Origin: Vagococcus luciliae
GTDB lineage: Bacteria > Bacillota > Bacilli > Lactobacillales > Vagococcaceae
Length of the DNA: 64,000 bases
Direction: 5' to 3'
Assembly: GCF_024637875.1 (NCBI RefSeq)
Contig: NZ_CP102451.1
Location: forward strand, 809,001 to 873,000
In this document: piece after piece, positions 39,629 through 48,360 of the stretch
Layout of the letters: each line of letters begins with the position of its first letter
Numbering within the stretch: the first letter of the stretch is position 1
Notes under the pieces: generated by a model
What the model saw: only the letters and a program-made list of their open reading frames with translations
Told to the model about the DNA's origin: nothing
Databases searched by the model: none
Made by a program: the position numbers and the translations under genes

Positions 39629-40636
39629 ATGGGAGTTACAATTAAAGATGTCGCAAAAGAGGTGGGAGTTGCACCGTCAACAGTATCTCGAGTATTAAAA
39701 GATCATCCAAGTATTTCATCTGAAACGAAAGAGCGAGTTAGAAAAGCGATGGATAAGCTAGGATATGTTCCAAATATCGCTGCAAGAAATCTTGTCAGTA
39801 AATTATCAAATGCTATTGGTGTCGTATTGCCAATTATCGAGTCAAAAGAACGGGCAAGTGAACCGTTCTATTTAGAGGCAATTACTGCGATGAATGAGGA
39901 AGCTAGCAATCATCAAGTAAGTATCGCGATAGCATCTGGCAATACTGAACTGGAATTGTTAGAAGCGGTACAACTGTTGTTTTTACAAAAACGAGTAGAC
40001 TCATTTATTTTGATGTATGTTAAGGAAAATGACCTCATTTTAGACTTTTTAATTGAGAAAAATATTCCGTTTACAATTATTGGGCATCCGTATCGTTACT
40101 ACAATGAAACGAGTTGTGTAGATAACGATAATCAGTTGCTTGGAAGAAGTGTGACCCAGTATCTGATTGATAAAGGTCATAAAGACATATTATTTGTTAC
40201 TAACAATGCAACAGAGAACTTTTTTAAGGAACGATTTTATGGGTATGAGTCATGTTTGAAAGAAAATAACCTGACGTGCTATCCTGTTTGTGATTTAGAA
40301 AAAACAAATGAGTTTATACAACTGGATTCTTTGCTGCGTGAGAGGAAAATATCAGCATGTATTGCTATTGATGATATGTTTGCTTTAAAAGTTATTCAAT
40401 TCATTCAATTAAGTGGTTTGGTTGTCCCGGATGATGTGTCGGTTATTAGTTTTAATAACTCCATTTTTTCAACGCTAATTCATCCTTATATCACATCAGT
40501 GGATATTAATACCAATGAGTTAGCAAAATCGGCTGTATTGGAGTGTCTCAATCAAGTGAAGCATCCTGAAGAATTGAAAAAAAGAGTGATTATTCCACAC
40601 CAATTAATCGAACGAGAAACTGTCATAGAACATTGA
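39629..40636 (+). CDS. malR: LacI family maltose regulator MalR
   Basis: 335 residues. N-terminal helix-turn-helix VTIKDVAKEVGVAPSTVSRVLKDHPSIS plus hinge LGYVPNIAARNL, then a periplasmic-binding-protein-like effector domain. It is in the malT-mapP transcript and likely binds the two CGCAAACG operators between malP and malT. SD TTAGGAGA. Confidence 0.88.
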   Translation: MGVTIKDVAKEVGVAPSTVSRVLKDHPSISSETKERVRKAMDKLGYVPNIAARNLVSKLSNAIGVVLPIIESKERASEPFYLEAITAMNEEASNHQVSIAIASGNTELELLEAVQLLFLQKRVDSFILMYVKENDLILDFLIEKNIPFTIIGHPYRYYNETSCVDNDNQLLGRSVTQYLIDKGHKDILFVTNNATENFFKERFYGYESCLKENNLTCYPVCDLEKTNEFIQLDSLLRERKISACIAIDDMFALKVIQFIQLSGLVVPDDVSVISFNNSIFSTLIHPYITSVDINTNELAKSAVLECLNQVKHPEELKKRVIIPHQLIERETVIEH

Positions 40637-40643
40637 TAAGAAG

Positions 40644-40685
40644 TCCATCGAAATTCTTTTTAGAATGTTGATGGATTTTTTTATA
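40644..40685 (+). terminator. Intrinsic terminator after malR
   Basis: TCCATC...ATTCT and AGAAT...GATGGA pair with a three-base internal bulge, followed by seven T residues. Confidence 0.8.
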
Positions 40686-40727
40686 TAATAGATGAAAGAC
40701 TAAACGAGCCAAAAAGGGAGTGAAGAG

Positions 40728-41603
40728 ATGAGCTTATATTTGGAAATGCCTGAATGGGATAATATATTACCGTTTAGAGCCTTTGAAAATGAAGGGGAAG
40801 TCGTAGTTGAACCGCATTGGCATAAAGAAATAGAAATGATTTATGTAACAAAGGGCCTGGTTAATATTGGATATGACAATCAATTATTTCAGGTACAAGA
40901 AGGAGAAATTTTTATTTTTGGTAGTGGTGAGTCTCATTATTTTTTAGCTTCGCCAGGCAGTACACGGATTGTTTATCAATTTGATTTAGCAGTTTTTCAG
41001 ACAACTAGTGTCAATCAATTTAACCAAAAAAAAATAACCTCACTCTTTGAACAAGCAGAAAATTTTAGTCGTTTTTGGGGCAAAGAATTAGAAGATGAGA
41101 TGCGATCTATTTTAGAAAAACTTTTTGAAGAAGTTCAACAAAAAGAAACTGGTTACGAGTATGCTATTATGCGATTTTTATATCAATTATTAATGTTGTA
41201 CTATCGAGATATTCCTCAAAAAAGTAAGACCTTAAAAGAAGGGAATTTTGTTGAATCAACCCATCAAAAACAGACGTTAGAAAGACTGAATGATGTGTTT
41301 ATTTACATAGAAAATCATTTTCAAGAGGTGATTACACTAGAAGATGTTGCCAAATATGTGGGATTTAGCCCATATTATTTTTCACGTTTTTTTAAGAAAA
41401 ATACAGGGCAAAATTTTAGTCAATTCCTGACAGAGTACCGATTAAATCAAGCCAAATATATTCTTTCTCATGAAAATATTCCAATGATAGAAGTGGCAGA
41501 ACGTTCAGGATTTAATAGTGTTAAAACTTTTCACCATGTTTTTAAAGAGCATATGGGTATTTCCCCATTAAAATATCATAAGACAATATATGGGAATAAT
41601 TGA
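40728..41603 (+). CDS. AraC family transcriptional regulator with cupin sensor domain
   Basis: 291 residues. An N-terminal cupin (EVVVEPHWHKEIEMIYVTKG, near residue 22) senses a ligand, and the C-terminal double helix-turn-helix contains VAKYVGFSPYYFSRFFKKNTGQNF and IPMIEVAERSGFNSVKTFHHVFKEHMGISP. It lies 77 bases before the oxidoreductase operon, in the same direction, and is the obvious candidate activator of it. The inducer is unknown. Confidence 0.9.
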   Translation: MSLYLEMPEWDNILPFRAFENEGEVVVEPHWHKEIEMIYVTKGLVNIGYDNQLFQVQEGEIFIFGSGESHYFLASPGSTRIVYQFDLAVFQTTSVNQFNQKKITSLFEQAENFSRFWGKELEDEMRSILEKLFEEVQQKETGYEYAIMRFLYQLLMLYYRDIPQKSKTLKEGNFVESTHQKQTLERLNDVFIYIENHFQEVITLEDVAKYVGFSPYYFSRFFKKNTGQNFSQFLTEYRLNQAKYILSHENIPMIEVAERSGFNSVKTFHHVFKEHMGISPLKYHKTIYGNN

Positions 41604-41639
41604 CCAAAATAACAGGAAGAAAACCTTATCATTTTTTTG

Positions 41640-41645
41640 TATGAT
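41640..41645 (+). promoter_or_regulatory. -10 element of the oxidoreductase operon
   Basis: TATGAT at 41640-41645 has no recognisable -35 at 16-18 bases, as expected for a promoter that needs the adjacent AraC-type activator. Confidence 0.4.
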
Positions 41646-41680
41646 GAATCTATCAACAAGAAAACGATGGAGGTTTTTTT

Positions 41681-42760
41681 ATGACATTAAAAGTAGGGAT
41701 TATTGGTTGTGGTGGTATTGCTAATGGAAAACATATGCCAGCATTAAGCAAAGTAGAAGAAGTTGAAATGGTCGCATTTTGTGATGTGATTGTGGAACGC
41801 GCTGAAAAAGCAAAAGAAGAGTATGGAACGGCAGAATCAACAGTTTATCAACATTATCAGGATCTATTGGCTGATAAAAATATTGATGTAGTACATGTCT
41901 GTACACCAAATAATTCTCATGCGGAAATTTCCATTGCTGCAATGAAAGCGGATAAACACGTGATGTGTGAAAAACCAATGGCTAAAACAAGTCAGGAAGC
42001 AAGAGCGATGTTAGAAGCTGCGAAAGAAACAGGAAAAAAATTAACAATTGGGTATCAAAATCGCTTCACAACAGCTGCTAGTTACTTACATCAAGTATGT
42101 GAAGAAGGTGAGTTGGGAGATATTTATTATGGAAAAGCACATGCGATTCGTCGGCGTGCGGTACCAACTTGGGGGGTATTCCTTGATGAAGAAGCACAAG
42201 GCGGAGGACCATTGATTGATATTGGGACACATGCGCTAGATCTAACATTGTGGATGATGAATAATTATAAACCGAAATATGTGGTAGGAAATACGTATCA
42301 TAAACTGTCACCAACAAAAAATGCAGCAAATGCATGGGGACCTTGGGATCCAGAAAAATTTACTGTAGAAGACTCAGCATTTGGTTTTATTACGATGGAA
42401 GATGGCGCAACGATTTCTTTAGAATCAAGTTGGGCATTAAATAGTCGTCAAATCGGTGAAGCCAAAACAAGCTTGTCTGGCACAAAAGGTGGGGCAGATA
42501 TGTTTGATGGCTTGACTATTAATGGTGAGGATAATGGGTTACTGTATGAAAAACACATTGAATTAGAAGCAGGCGGCGTTGATTTTTATGATGGTGAAGG
42601 AAATGACCCAGCCTTTTTAGAAGCACAGTCTTGGATACAAGCAATTATAAATAATACAGAACCAGTTGTTTTACCAGAACAAGCATTAGTTGTTACAGAG
42701 ATTTTAGAAGCGATTTATCAGTCATCACAAACTGGCGAGCCAGTATATCTTAATAAGTAG
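41681..42760 (+). CDS. Gfo/Idh/MocA family oxidoreductase (first copy)
   Basis: 359 residues. The Rossmann NAD(P) site [17 protein letters not shown] is at the N-terminus and the family CEKPMAKT motif near residue 96. [20 protein letters not shown] carries the catalytic Asp/His pair near residue 180. Such enzymes oxidise or reduce sugar hydroxyls, including C3 of glycosides. First gene of a four-gene operon with ThuA, an isomerase and a second oxidoreductase. Confidence 0.92.
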   Translation: MTLKVGIIGCGGIANGKHMPALSKVEEVEMVAFCDVIVERAEKAKEEYGTAESTVYQHYQDLLADKNIDVVHVCTPNNSHAEISIAAMKADKHVMCEKPMAKTSQEARAMLEAAKETGKKLTIGYQNRFTTAASYLHQVCEEGELGDIYYGKAHAIRRRAVPTWGVFLDEEAQGGGPLIDIGTHALDLTLWMMNNYKPKYVVGNTYHKLSPTKNAANAWGPWDPEKFTVEDSAFGFITMEDGATISLESSWALNSRQIGEAKTSLSGTKGGADMFDGLTINGEDNGLLYEKHIELEAGGVDFYDGEGNDPAFLEAQSWIQAIINNTEPVVLPEQALVVTEILEAIYQSSQTGEPVYLNK

Positions 42761-42768
42761 GTGGAAAA

Positions 42769-43479
42769 ATGATTCACGTAACAGTATGGAATGAATACAG
42801 ACATGAGAAGACAGATGAAGCTGTACAAGAGGTTTACCCAAAAGGTATCCATGAACAATTAGCCTCTTTTTTAAAAGAAGAGTTTGACGTTAAAACAGCG
42901 ACACTTGATGAGCCAGAACATGGTTTAACAGAAGATGTACTGAACAACACAGATGTATTGGTTTGGTGGGGACATATTGCTCATGATGAAGTGAGTGATG
43001 AAATTGTTCAACGTGTGCATCAACGTGTCCTACAAGGTATGGGATTGATTGTACTCCATTCAGGACATATGTCTAAAATTTTTATGTCGTTAATGGGAAC
43101 GTCATGTGATTTAAAGTGGCGTGAAGCAGATGAAACCTGTCGTATTTGGAACGTAAACCCGAGCCATCCAATCGTAGAAGGGGTTGGCGAGTACATTGAG
43201 TTAGAAAAAGAAGAGATGTATGGTGAACACTTCGACATCCCAGCTCCTGATGAATTGATTTTTGTGAATTGGTATAAAGGTGGCGAAGTATTTAGAGGTG
43301 GCTGTACGTTTAGACGTGGAAACGGTAAAATTTTCTATTTCCAACCTGGGCATGAAACGTATCCATCATATTACAACGAACAAGTTCAACTAGTGATTAA
43401 AAATGCAGTGAAGTGGTGTAATCCAATTGATAGCACCTACCCAACATATGGACATCATGAACCATTAGAAGAGTTATAA
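42769..43479 (+). CDS. ThuA-like protein (glutamine amidotransferase fold)
   Basis: 236 residues. [16 protein letters not shown] at the N-terminus, [19 protein letters not shown] near residue 62, [14 protein letters not shown] near residue 92 and [21 protein letters not shown] near the end define ThuA. In Sinorhizobium, ThuA works with the MocA-family ThuB in trehalose breakdown through a 3-keto intermediate. It lies 8 bases after the first oxidoreductase. Confidence 0.9.
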   Translation: MIHVTVWNEYRHEKTDEAVQEVYPKGIHEQLASFLKEEFDVKTATLDEPEHGLTEDVLNNTDVLVWWGHIAHDEVSDEIVQRVHQRVLQGMGLIVLHSGHMSKIFMSLMGTSCDLKWREADETCRIWNVNPSHPIVEGVGEYIELEKEEMYGEHFDIPAPDELIFVNWYKGGEVFRGGCTFRRGNGKIFYFQPGHETYPSYYNEQVQLVIKNAVKWCNPIDSTYPTYGHHEPLEEL

Positions 43480-43496
43480 AAAAGGAGGAAACAAAC

Positions 43497-44465
43497 ATGA
43501 AATTAGGCGTTTTTACCCCATTATTTAACAATTTATCATTTGATGAGATGATTGAAAAAGTAGCAGAACAAGGCTTACAAATGGTTGAAATCGGAACAGG
43601 TGGGTCTCCAGGAAGTGCTCACTGTGATGTGGATGCGTTACTGGCCAGTAGTGATAAACGAAAAGAATACCAAGCAAAATTAAATGATAAAGGATTAGAA
43701 ATTAGTGCCTTTAGTGCACATCATAATCCTATTTCACCAAAACCAGCAGAAGCAAAAGAAGCAGACGAACTATTAAGAAAAACAATTAAGTTGGCATCTC
43801 TAATGAATGTGCCAGTGGTAAATGGATTCTCTGGTGTTGGTGGAGGAAACGAAACAGATACATCTGTGAACTGGCCTGTTTTACCATGGCCAACAGATTA
43901 CACAGATATCTACCATTATCAGTGGGAGAATAAATTAATCCCTTATTGGAAAGATATTAACAACGAGTGTCAAGCAGCTGGTGTAAAAATCGGGATTGAA
44001 CTTCATGGTGGCTTTTTAGCTCATACACCATACACTATGTTGAAATTACGTGATGCAGCTGGGGACAACATTGGGTGCAACTTGGATCCGTCTCATCTAT
44101 GGTGGCAAGGAATTGAACCAGTTGGTGCGATTAAAATCTTAGGAAAAGAAAATGCGATTCATCATTTCCATGCAAAAGATACTTACCTAGACCAAGATAA
44201 TATGAACATGTATGGTGTGACAGATATGCAACCTTATACAAACGTTCAATCAAGAGCATGGACATTTAGATCAGTAGGATGTGGTCATAGTTTACAAGAT
44301 TGGTCAGATATAGTTAGCGCGTTGCGTTTATATGGTTACGATTATGTACTAAGTATTGAGCATGAAGATCCATTGATGTCAATTGATGAAGGATTCTCTC
44401 GTGCAGTGACGAATCTTAAGTCAATCATGATTCATGATAAACCAACTGACATGTGGTGGGCATAG
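43497..44465 (+). CDS. Sugar phosphate isomerase/epimerase family protein (xylose isomerase-like TIM barrel)
   Basis: 322 residues. AP endonuclease 2 / xylose isomerase-like barrel with FTPLFNNLSFDEMIEKVAEQGLQMVEIG, IELHGGFLAHTP (metal-binding Glu), NLDPSHLWWQGIEP, HHFHAKDTY and SIEHEDPLM. In 3-keto-glycoside pathways proteins of this fold cleave or epimerise keto sugars. SD AAAGGAGG. Confidence 0.88.
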   Translation: MKLGVFTPLFNNLSFDEMIEKVAEQGLQMVEIGTGGSPGSAHCDVDALLASSDKRKEYQAKLNDKGLEISAFSAHHNPISPKPAEAKEADELLRKTIKLASLMNVPVVNGFSGVGGGNETDTSVNWPVLPWPTDYTDIYHYQWENKLIPYWKDINNECQAAGVKIGIELHGGFLAHTPYTMLKLRDAAGDNIGCNLDPSHLWWQGIEPVGAIKILGKENAIHHFHAKDTYLDQDNMNMYGVTDMQPYTNVQSRAWTFRSVGCGHSLQDWSDIVSALRLYGYDYVLSIEHEDPLMSIDEGFSRAVTNLKSIMIHDKPTDMWWA

Positions 44466-44476
44466 GAGGTCGTCAA

Positions 44477-45499
44477 ATGCTTAATATAGGAATTATTGGT
44501 TATGGTGGTATGGGAAGCTATCACCACCGTGAATTAATAAAAAAAGAAGATGGTGTGCAAGTTGTCGGGGCGTATGATATAAAGAAGGAACGTTTGGACG
44601 CAGCAAAGAATGCAGGACTAACAATTTATGAATCATTAAGTGATTTGTTATCAGATAAGACAATTGACGCAGTATTAATTGCGACACCTAATGATGTGCA
44701 TAAAGAGCTGGCTATTCAAGCGATGACGAGTGGAAAACATGTTGTTTGTGAGAAACCAGCAATGATGTCAACAAAAGAATTAGATGATGCCATTAAAGTA
44801 TCAAATGAAACGGGTCAAGTGTTTATGGTGCATCAAAACAGACGCTGGGATAATGACTTTTTAATCATTCAAGATATGTATCAAAAGAAACCGATTGGTG
44901 AGTTATTTCAAATTGAGTCACGTGTTCATGGTGCGAATGGTATTCCAGGAGATTGGCGTCATTTAGAAAAACACGGTGGTGGCATGTTGCTTGATTGGGG
45001 TGTTCACTTACTGGATCAACTTCTTTTTATGGTAGACAGTCCAGTGAAAGAGGTATCGGCTGATTTAAGCTACATCTTGGGTGACGAAGTAGATGATGGC
45101 TTTATTGCTTACATTACTTTTGAAAATGGTATCAAAGCATTAGTTGAAGTTGGTACAACTAATTTTGTGAAATTACCACGTTGGTATGTCAAAGGCCTTG
45201 AAGGAACGGCTATTATTGATGATTGGGATTTGTCGGGTAAAATAGTGAAACAAACCGGAGTGATTGATCATCACAATTTAGTGCCAATTAAAGCAGGACA
45301 AGGATTAACTAAAACAATGTCCCCACCTTCAGAAGATGCGACTAAAATTTTACCAATCGTTGGAGTTGAGGCAGATTATGATGGATTTTATCGAAACTTC
45401 TATGATGTCGTTGTTAATAATGCAACGCCAATTGTAAAAAATGACGAAGTTAGAAATGTCTTAGCACTGATTGAAAGAATATTTGAGGTGGCGAAATAA
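44477..45499 (+). CDS. Gfo/Idh/MocA family oxidoreductase (second copy)
   Basis: 340 residues from ATG 44477: LNIGIIGYGGMGSYHHREL Rossmann motif, CEKPAMMS near residue 92, and HGGGMLLDWGVHLLDQLLF near residue 170 with the catalytic pair. The frame is open back to 44453 inside the previous gene, but AGGAGG at 44465-44470 marks ATG 44477. It differs well from the first copy, so it probably acts on a different step rather than being a recent duplicate. Confidence 0.92.
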   Translation: MLNIGIIGYGGMGSYHHRELIKKEDGVQVVGAYDIKKERLDAAKNAGLTIYESLSDLLSDKTIDAVLIATPNDVHKELAIQAMTSGKHVVCEKPAMMSTKELDDAIKVSNETGQVFMVHQNRRWDNDFLIIQDMYQKKPIGELFQIESRVHGANGIPGDWRHLEKHGGGMLLDWGVHLLDQLLFMVDSPVKEVSADLSYILGDEVDDGFIAYITFENGIKALVEVGTTNFVKLPRWYVKGLEGTAIIDDWDLSGKIVKQTGVIDHHNLVPIKAGQGLTKTMSPPSEDATKILPIVGVEADYDGFYRNFYDVVVNNATPIVKNDEVRNVLALIERIFEVAK

Positions 45500-45542
45500 G
45501 AGAGTAACAAACAGGATGAAATTTTCCTGTTTGTTACTCTCT
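45499..45542. terminator. Long perfect inverted repeat between convergent genes
   Basis: AGAGAGTAACAAACAGGA (45499-45516) pairs perfectly with its complement at 45525-45542, an 18-bp stem with an 8-base loop. It spans the gap and the stop codons of the two convergent genes. T-runs are short on both sides, so termination probably relies on stem strength. Confidence 0.75.
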
Positions 45543-46494
45543 ATTTATTGATTGTCGTGCCTCTAACAATCAAGGTTGGTTCAAAGAGTTCATTTCCTTG
45601 AGGAGCTCCATTTTGTTTGATTTTGTTTAATATCATCGTTGCACAAGCCATTCCCATTTCGATGACTGGCTGTTTTACAGTTGTTAGTTGAGGATGGGCT
45701 ATTTGATCTAAGAACACACCATCATACCCAATGACACCATAGTTCTCTGGCAGTTTTTCTCCATTTGATTGAATGCCTCTTTCTATTCCAATAGCTAATC
45801 TATCTGAGCTACAAATAAAAGCCGTTTTTTTAGGGAAACGATTTAGATTTTTAGTAATAAACTCGTAACTGTACCTAGAGCGATTGTCGAAACGGTAGAT
45901 TTTAGGTACCATTTTGTATTTTTGCATAGTATTGATGTATCCTGCCTCACGAGAATATTCAAATGATTCTTTTACATCAATCCCGATATAAACAATATTG
46001 GTATATCCAGAATCTATCGCATGTTGAGTTGCATAAGATGTACCTAAAGCATTGTCAGTATCAACATAATCATACCCATATCGGTTTTCTCCAAACAAGA
46101 CAAACGGTTTTTCAAGTCGTTCAATCCACTCTGCATGCTTTTCCCTCATACCAGTGATAATATAGCCGTCACTTTGTCCTAAGTCAAAACTATTCTGTGT
46201 AATCAATTGGAGAGAGTATTGATGTTGATCGAGTGTTTTTGATATGCCCATCAAGAGGTTCATATAGTAGGGTTCAGTTGTATCAATTTCTTCTAAAATA
46301 AAAAATTTTATAATTTGAGTTTTGTTATTTACAAGTGCTTTAGCAGCAGCATTAGGCTTATAATTTAAGTCTTTCATGGCTTGGAAAACAAGCTCTTTTA
46401 GTTCATCAGTGACTTTTTCAGGATGATTGATAACTCTTGAAACTGTCATTTTTGAGACATTGGCTTTTCGTGCTACATCAGATAATGTTACCAT
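45541..46494 (-). CDS. LacI family transcriptional regulator
   Basis: 317 residues. Helix-turn-helix VTLSDVARKANVSKMTVSRVINHPEKV and hinge LNYKPNAAAKAL, followed by the ligand-binding domain (IGYDGVFLDQIAHPQLTTVKQP). It is divergent from the GH13 genes and is the likely regulator of the maltodextrin operon. SD GGAGGA. A -10-like TATAAT (minus strand) lies at 46534-46539. Confidence 0.9.
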   Translation of the reverse strand: MVTLSDVARKANVSKMTVSRVINHPEKVTDELKELVFQAMKDLNYKPNAAAKALVNNKTQIIKFFILEEIDTTEPYYMNLLMGISKTLDQHQYSLQLITQNSFDLGQSDGYIITGMREKHAEWIERLEKPFVLFGENRYGYDYVDTDNALGTSYATQHAIDSGYTNIVYIGIDVKESFEYSREAGYINTMQKYKMVPKIYRFDNRSRYSYEFITKNLNRFPKKTAFICSSDRLAIGIERGIQSNGEKLPENYGVIGYDGVFLDQIAHPQLTTVKQPVIEMGMACATMILNKIKQNGAPQGNELFEPTLIVRGTTINK

Positions 46495-46597
46495 TAAAAT
46501 CCTCCGTTTCTTTGTAAAAATTCTCTTACTTTAATTATACCTGTATTCGTATAATTTTCATCATAATATTTAAAGTATTTAATGAATATAACAATAA

Positions 46598-46611
46598 TGT
46601 TAACGCTAACA
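46598..46611. promoter_or_regulatory. Palindromic LacI-type operator in the divergent region
   Basis: TGTTAACGCTAACA is a near-perfect palindrome with the central CG of LacI-family sites. A related TGTTAAGGTAACA lies at 46629-46641. They are placed to control the GH13 gene and perhaps the divergent regulator. Confidence 0.65.
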
Positions 46612-46675
46612 CTATTTTAAAGCTTGTATGTTAAGGTAACATTTTCTAGACTGAGGATAGATAAGGAGGGAGAGT

Positions 46676-48337
46676 ATGAACGAGTTTTGGTGGCAGGAAG
46701 CAATTATTTATCAGATTTATCCTAAAAGTTATAAAGACAGTAACCAAGATGGTATAGGAGATATTCAGGGAATTATTTCATCTCTTGATTACATTCAAAA
46801 TCTAGGAATCAATACTATATGGTTAAATCCGATATTCATTTCACCTCAAATTGATAACGGTTACGATATCTCAAATTATTATGCGATTGATGATATTTTT
46901 GGCACTCTGGAAGAGGTTGAAAAGTTAATTGATGAAGCACATAAACGTGATATTAAAATTATTTTTGATTTGGTATTAAATCACACTTCATCACAACATC
47001 CTTGGTTCCAAGAAGCCCTAAAAGGAAAAAATAATATGTATCGTGATTACTATCTATGGTCGGAACCATCAGATGATGGCAGTGTTCCGAATAATTGGGC
47101 TTCATTTTTTGGTGGTTCGGTCTGGGAAAAGGACGAATCAAGCAATCAATATTATTTTCATTTGTTTGATAAAGAGATGCCAGATTTAAACTGGGAAAAT
47201 TTGGAAGTACAAAAAGCGATGCTAGATATCGCTAAGTATTGGCTTGATAAAGGAATAGATGGATTTCGATTAGATGCATTCATTCATATTGCAAAAGATG
47301 ACTTTGGTAAACAAATGGTTACTAAGGAGAAACAACCTGTTATAGCTGAAGAGTATTATGCCAATTTACCAGATGTTAAACCATTATTAAGTCAATTTGT
47401 AAAAGAATTAAAGCAAATAAAACCTGATATTTTTATCCTCGGGGAAGCAGCTTCAGCCTCTCCTAGCAAGGCATTAGATTATATGTCGGAAGATTTGTGT
47501 GGCGCCATTATTTCATTTGATCATTTTAGAGAATTACCTCTAAACGAAGAAGTAATAAAATCAACACACAAAACCCATCAGTTAGACCACAAAGCGTTCA
47601 AAAAATCTCTGATTGACTGGCAACAAACACTGACAGGAGAAAAATACCCAACACTTTATTGGAATAATCATGATATGCCAAGGGTTGTATCGAGATTTGG
47701 TGAAGTCAATCATTACAGAAATGAGAGCGCAAAATCTTTAGCGACAGCGATGTATTTATTGAAAGGCATTCCTATTATTTACTATGGTGAAGAAATAGGC
47801 ATAAAAAATTTAGATGTTACATCAATAGACTTTTTTGAAGATAAAGATGTTGTTTCTAACTATGAAAAATTAATCCAACAAGGCGAAAATCCTGAGAGCG
47901 CTTTATTTATTGTTTCTAATCAACATAAAGAAGTTAGCCGAGGTGGTATGCAGTGGAATGCAACAGATTTTTCTAACTTTTCAACAGTTGCTCCTTGGAA
48001 TGCTGTTAACAAAGAAAAAATATTTAACGTTTATGAGCAAGAAAGAGATCAAGAGAGCATTTTAGCTCATTATAGAAAACTAATTCAATTAAAAAAACAA
48101 CCTGTTTTTCAAACTGGAGAGGTCATATGGCTTGATTCGCCACCTGAAGTCATTGCTTACAAAAGAGTAACAGAGAGTGAGGAGATGGTTGTTATTGCTA
48201 ATATCTCAGATAAACGATTTGATAACATGGCAGGTTTATTTACAGCAAATACTTGTTCAAGCGTTTTATTAGGAAATCGTACGTGTGTAGATAAGGGGAC
48301 CATAGAACCGTATGATTTTGTAGTATTTAAGAAATAA
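46676..48337 (+). CDS. GH13 alpha-glucosidase (oligo-1,6-glucosidase type)
   Basis: 553 residues. WWQEAIIYQIYPKSYKDSNQDGIGD is the standard start of GH13 exo-alpha-glucosidases. Catalytic residues lie in GFRLDAFIH (nucleophile Asp near 200), FILGEAAS (Glu near 260) and YWNNHDMPR (Asp near 335). The sequence cannot separate oligo-1,6-glucosidase, dextran glucosidase or maltose-active forms. The absence of a signal peptide places it in the cytoplasm, acting on imported maltodextrins. SD AAGGAGGG. Confidence 0.9.
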   Translation: MNEFWWQEAIIYQIYPKSYKDSNQDGIGDIQGIISSLDYIQNLGINTIWLNPIFISPQIDNGYDISNYYAIDDIFGTLEEVEKLIDEAHKRDIKIIFDLVLNHTSSQHPWFQEALKGKNNMYRDYYLWSEPSDDGSVPNNWASFFGGSVWEKDESSNQYYFHLFDKEMPDLNWENLEVQKAMLDIAKYWLDKGIDGFRLDAFIHIAKDDFGKQMVTKEKQPVIAEEYYANLPDVKPLLSQFVKELKQIKPDIFILGEAASASPSKALDYMSEDLCGAIISFDHFRELPLNEEVIKSTHKTHQLDHKAFKKSLIDWQQTLTGEKYPTLYWNNHDMPRVVSRFGEVNHYRNESAKSLATAMYLLKGIPIIYYGEEIGIKNLDVTSIDFFEDKDVVSNYEKLIQQGENPESALFIVSNQHKEVSRGGMQWNATDFSNFSTVAPWNAVNKEKIFNVYEQERDQESILAHYRKLIQLKKQPVFQTGEVIWLDSPPEVIAYKRVTESEEMVVIANISDKRFDNMAGLFTANTCSSVLLGNRTCVDKGTIEPYDFVVFKK

Positions 48338-48360
48338 ATTGATTAAATGGAGGAAATGAT

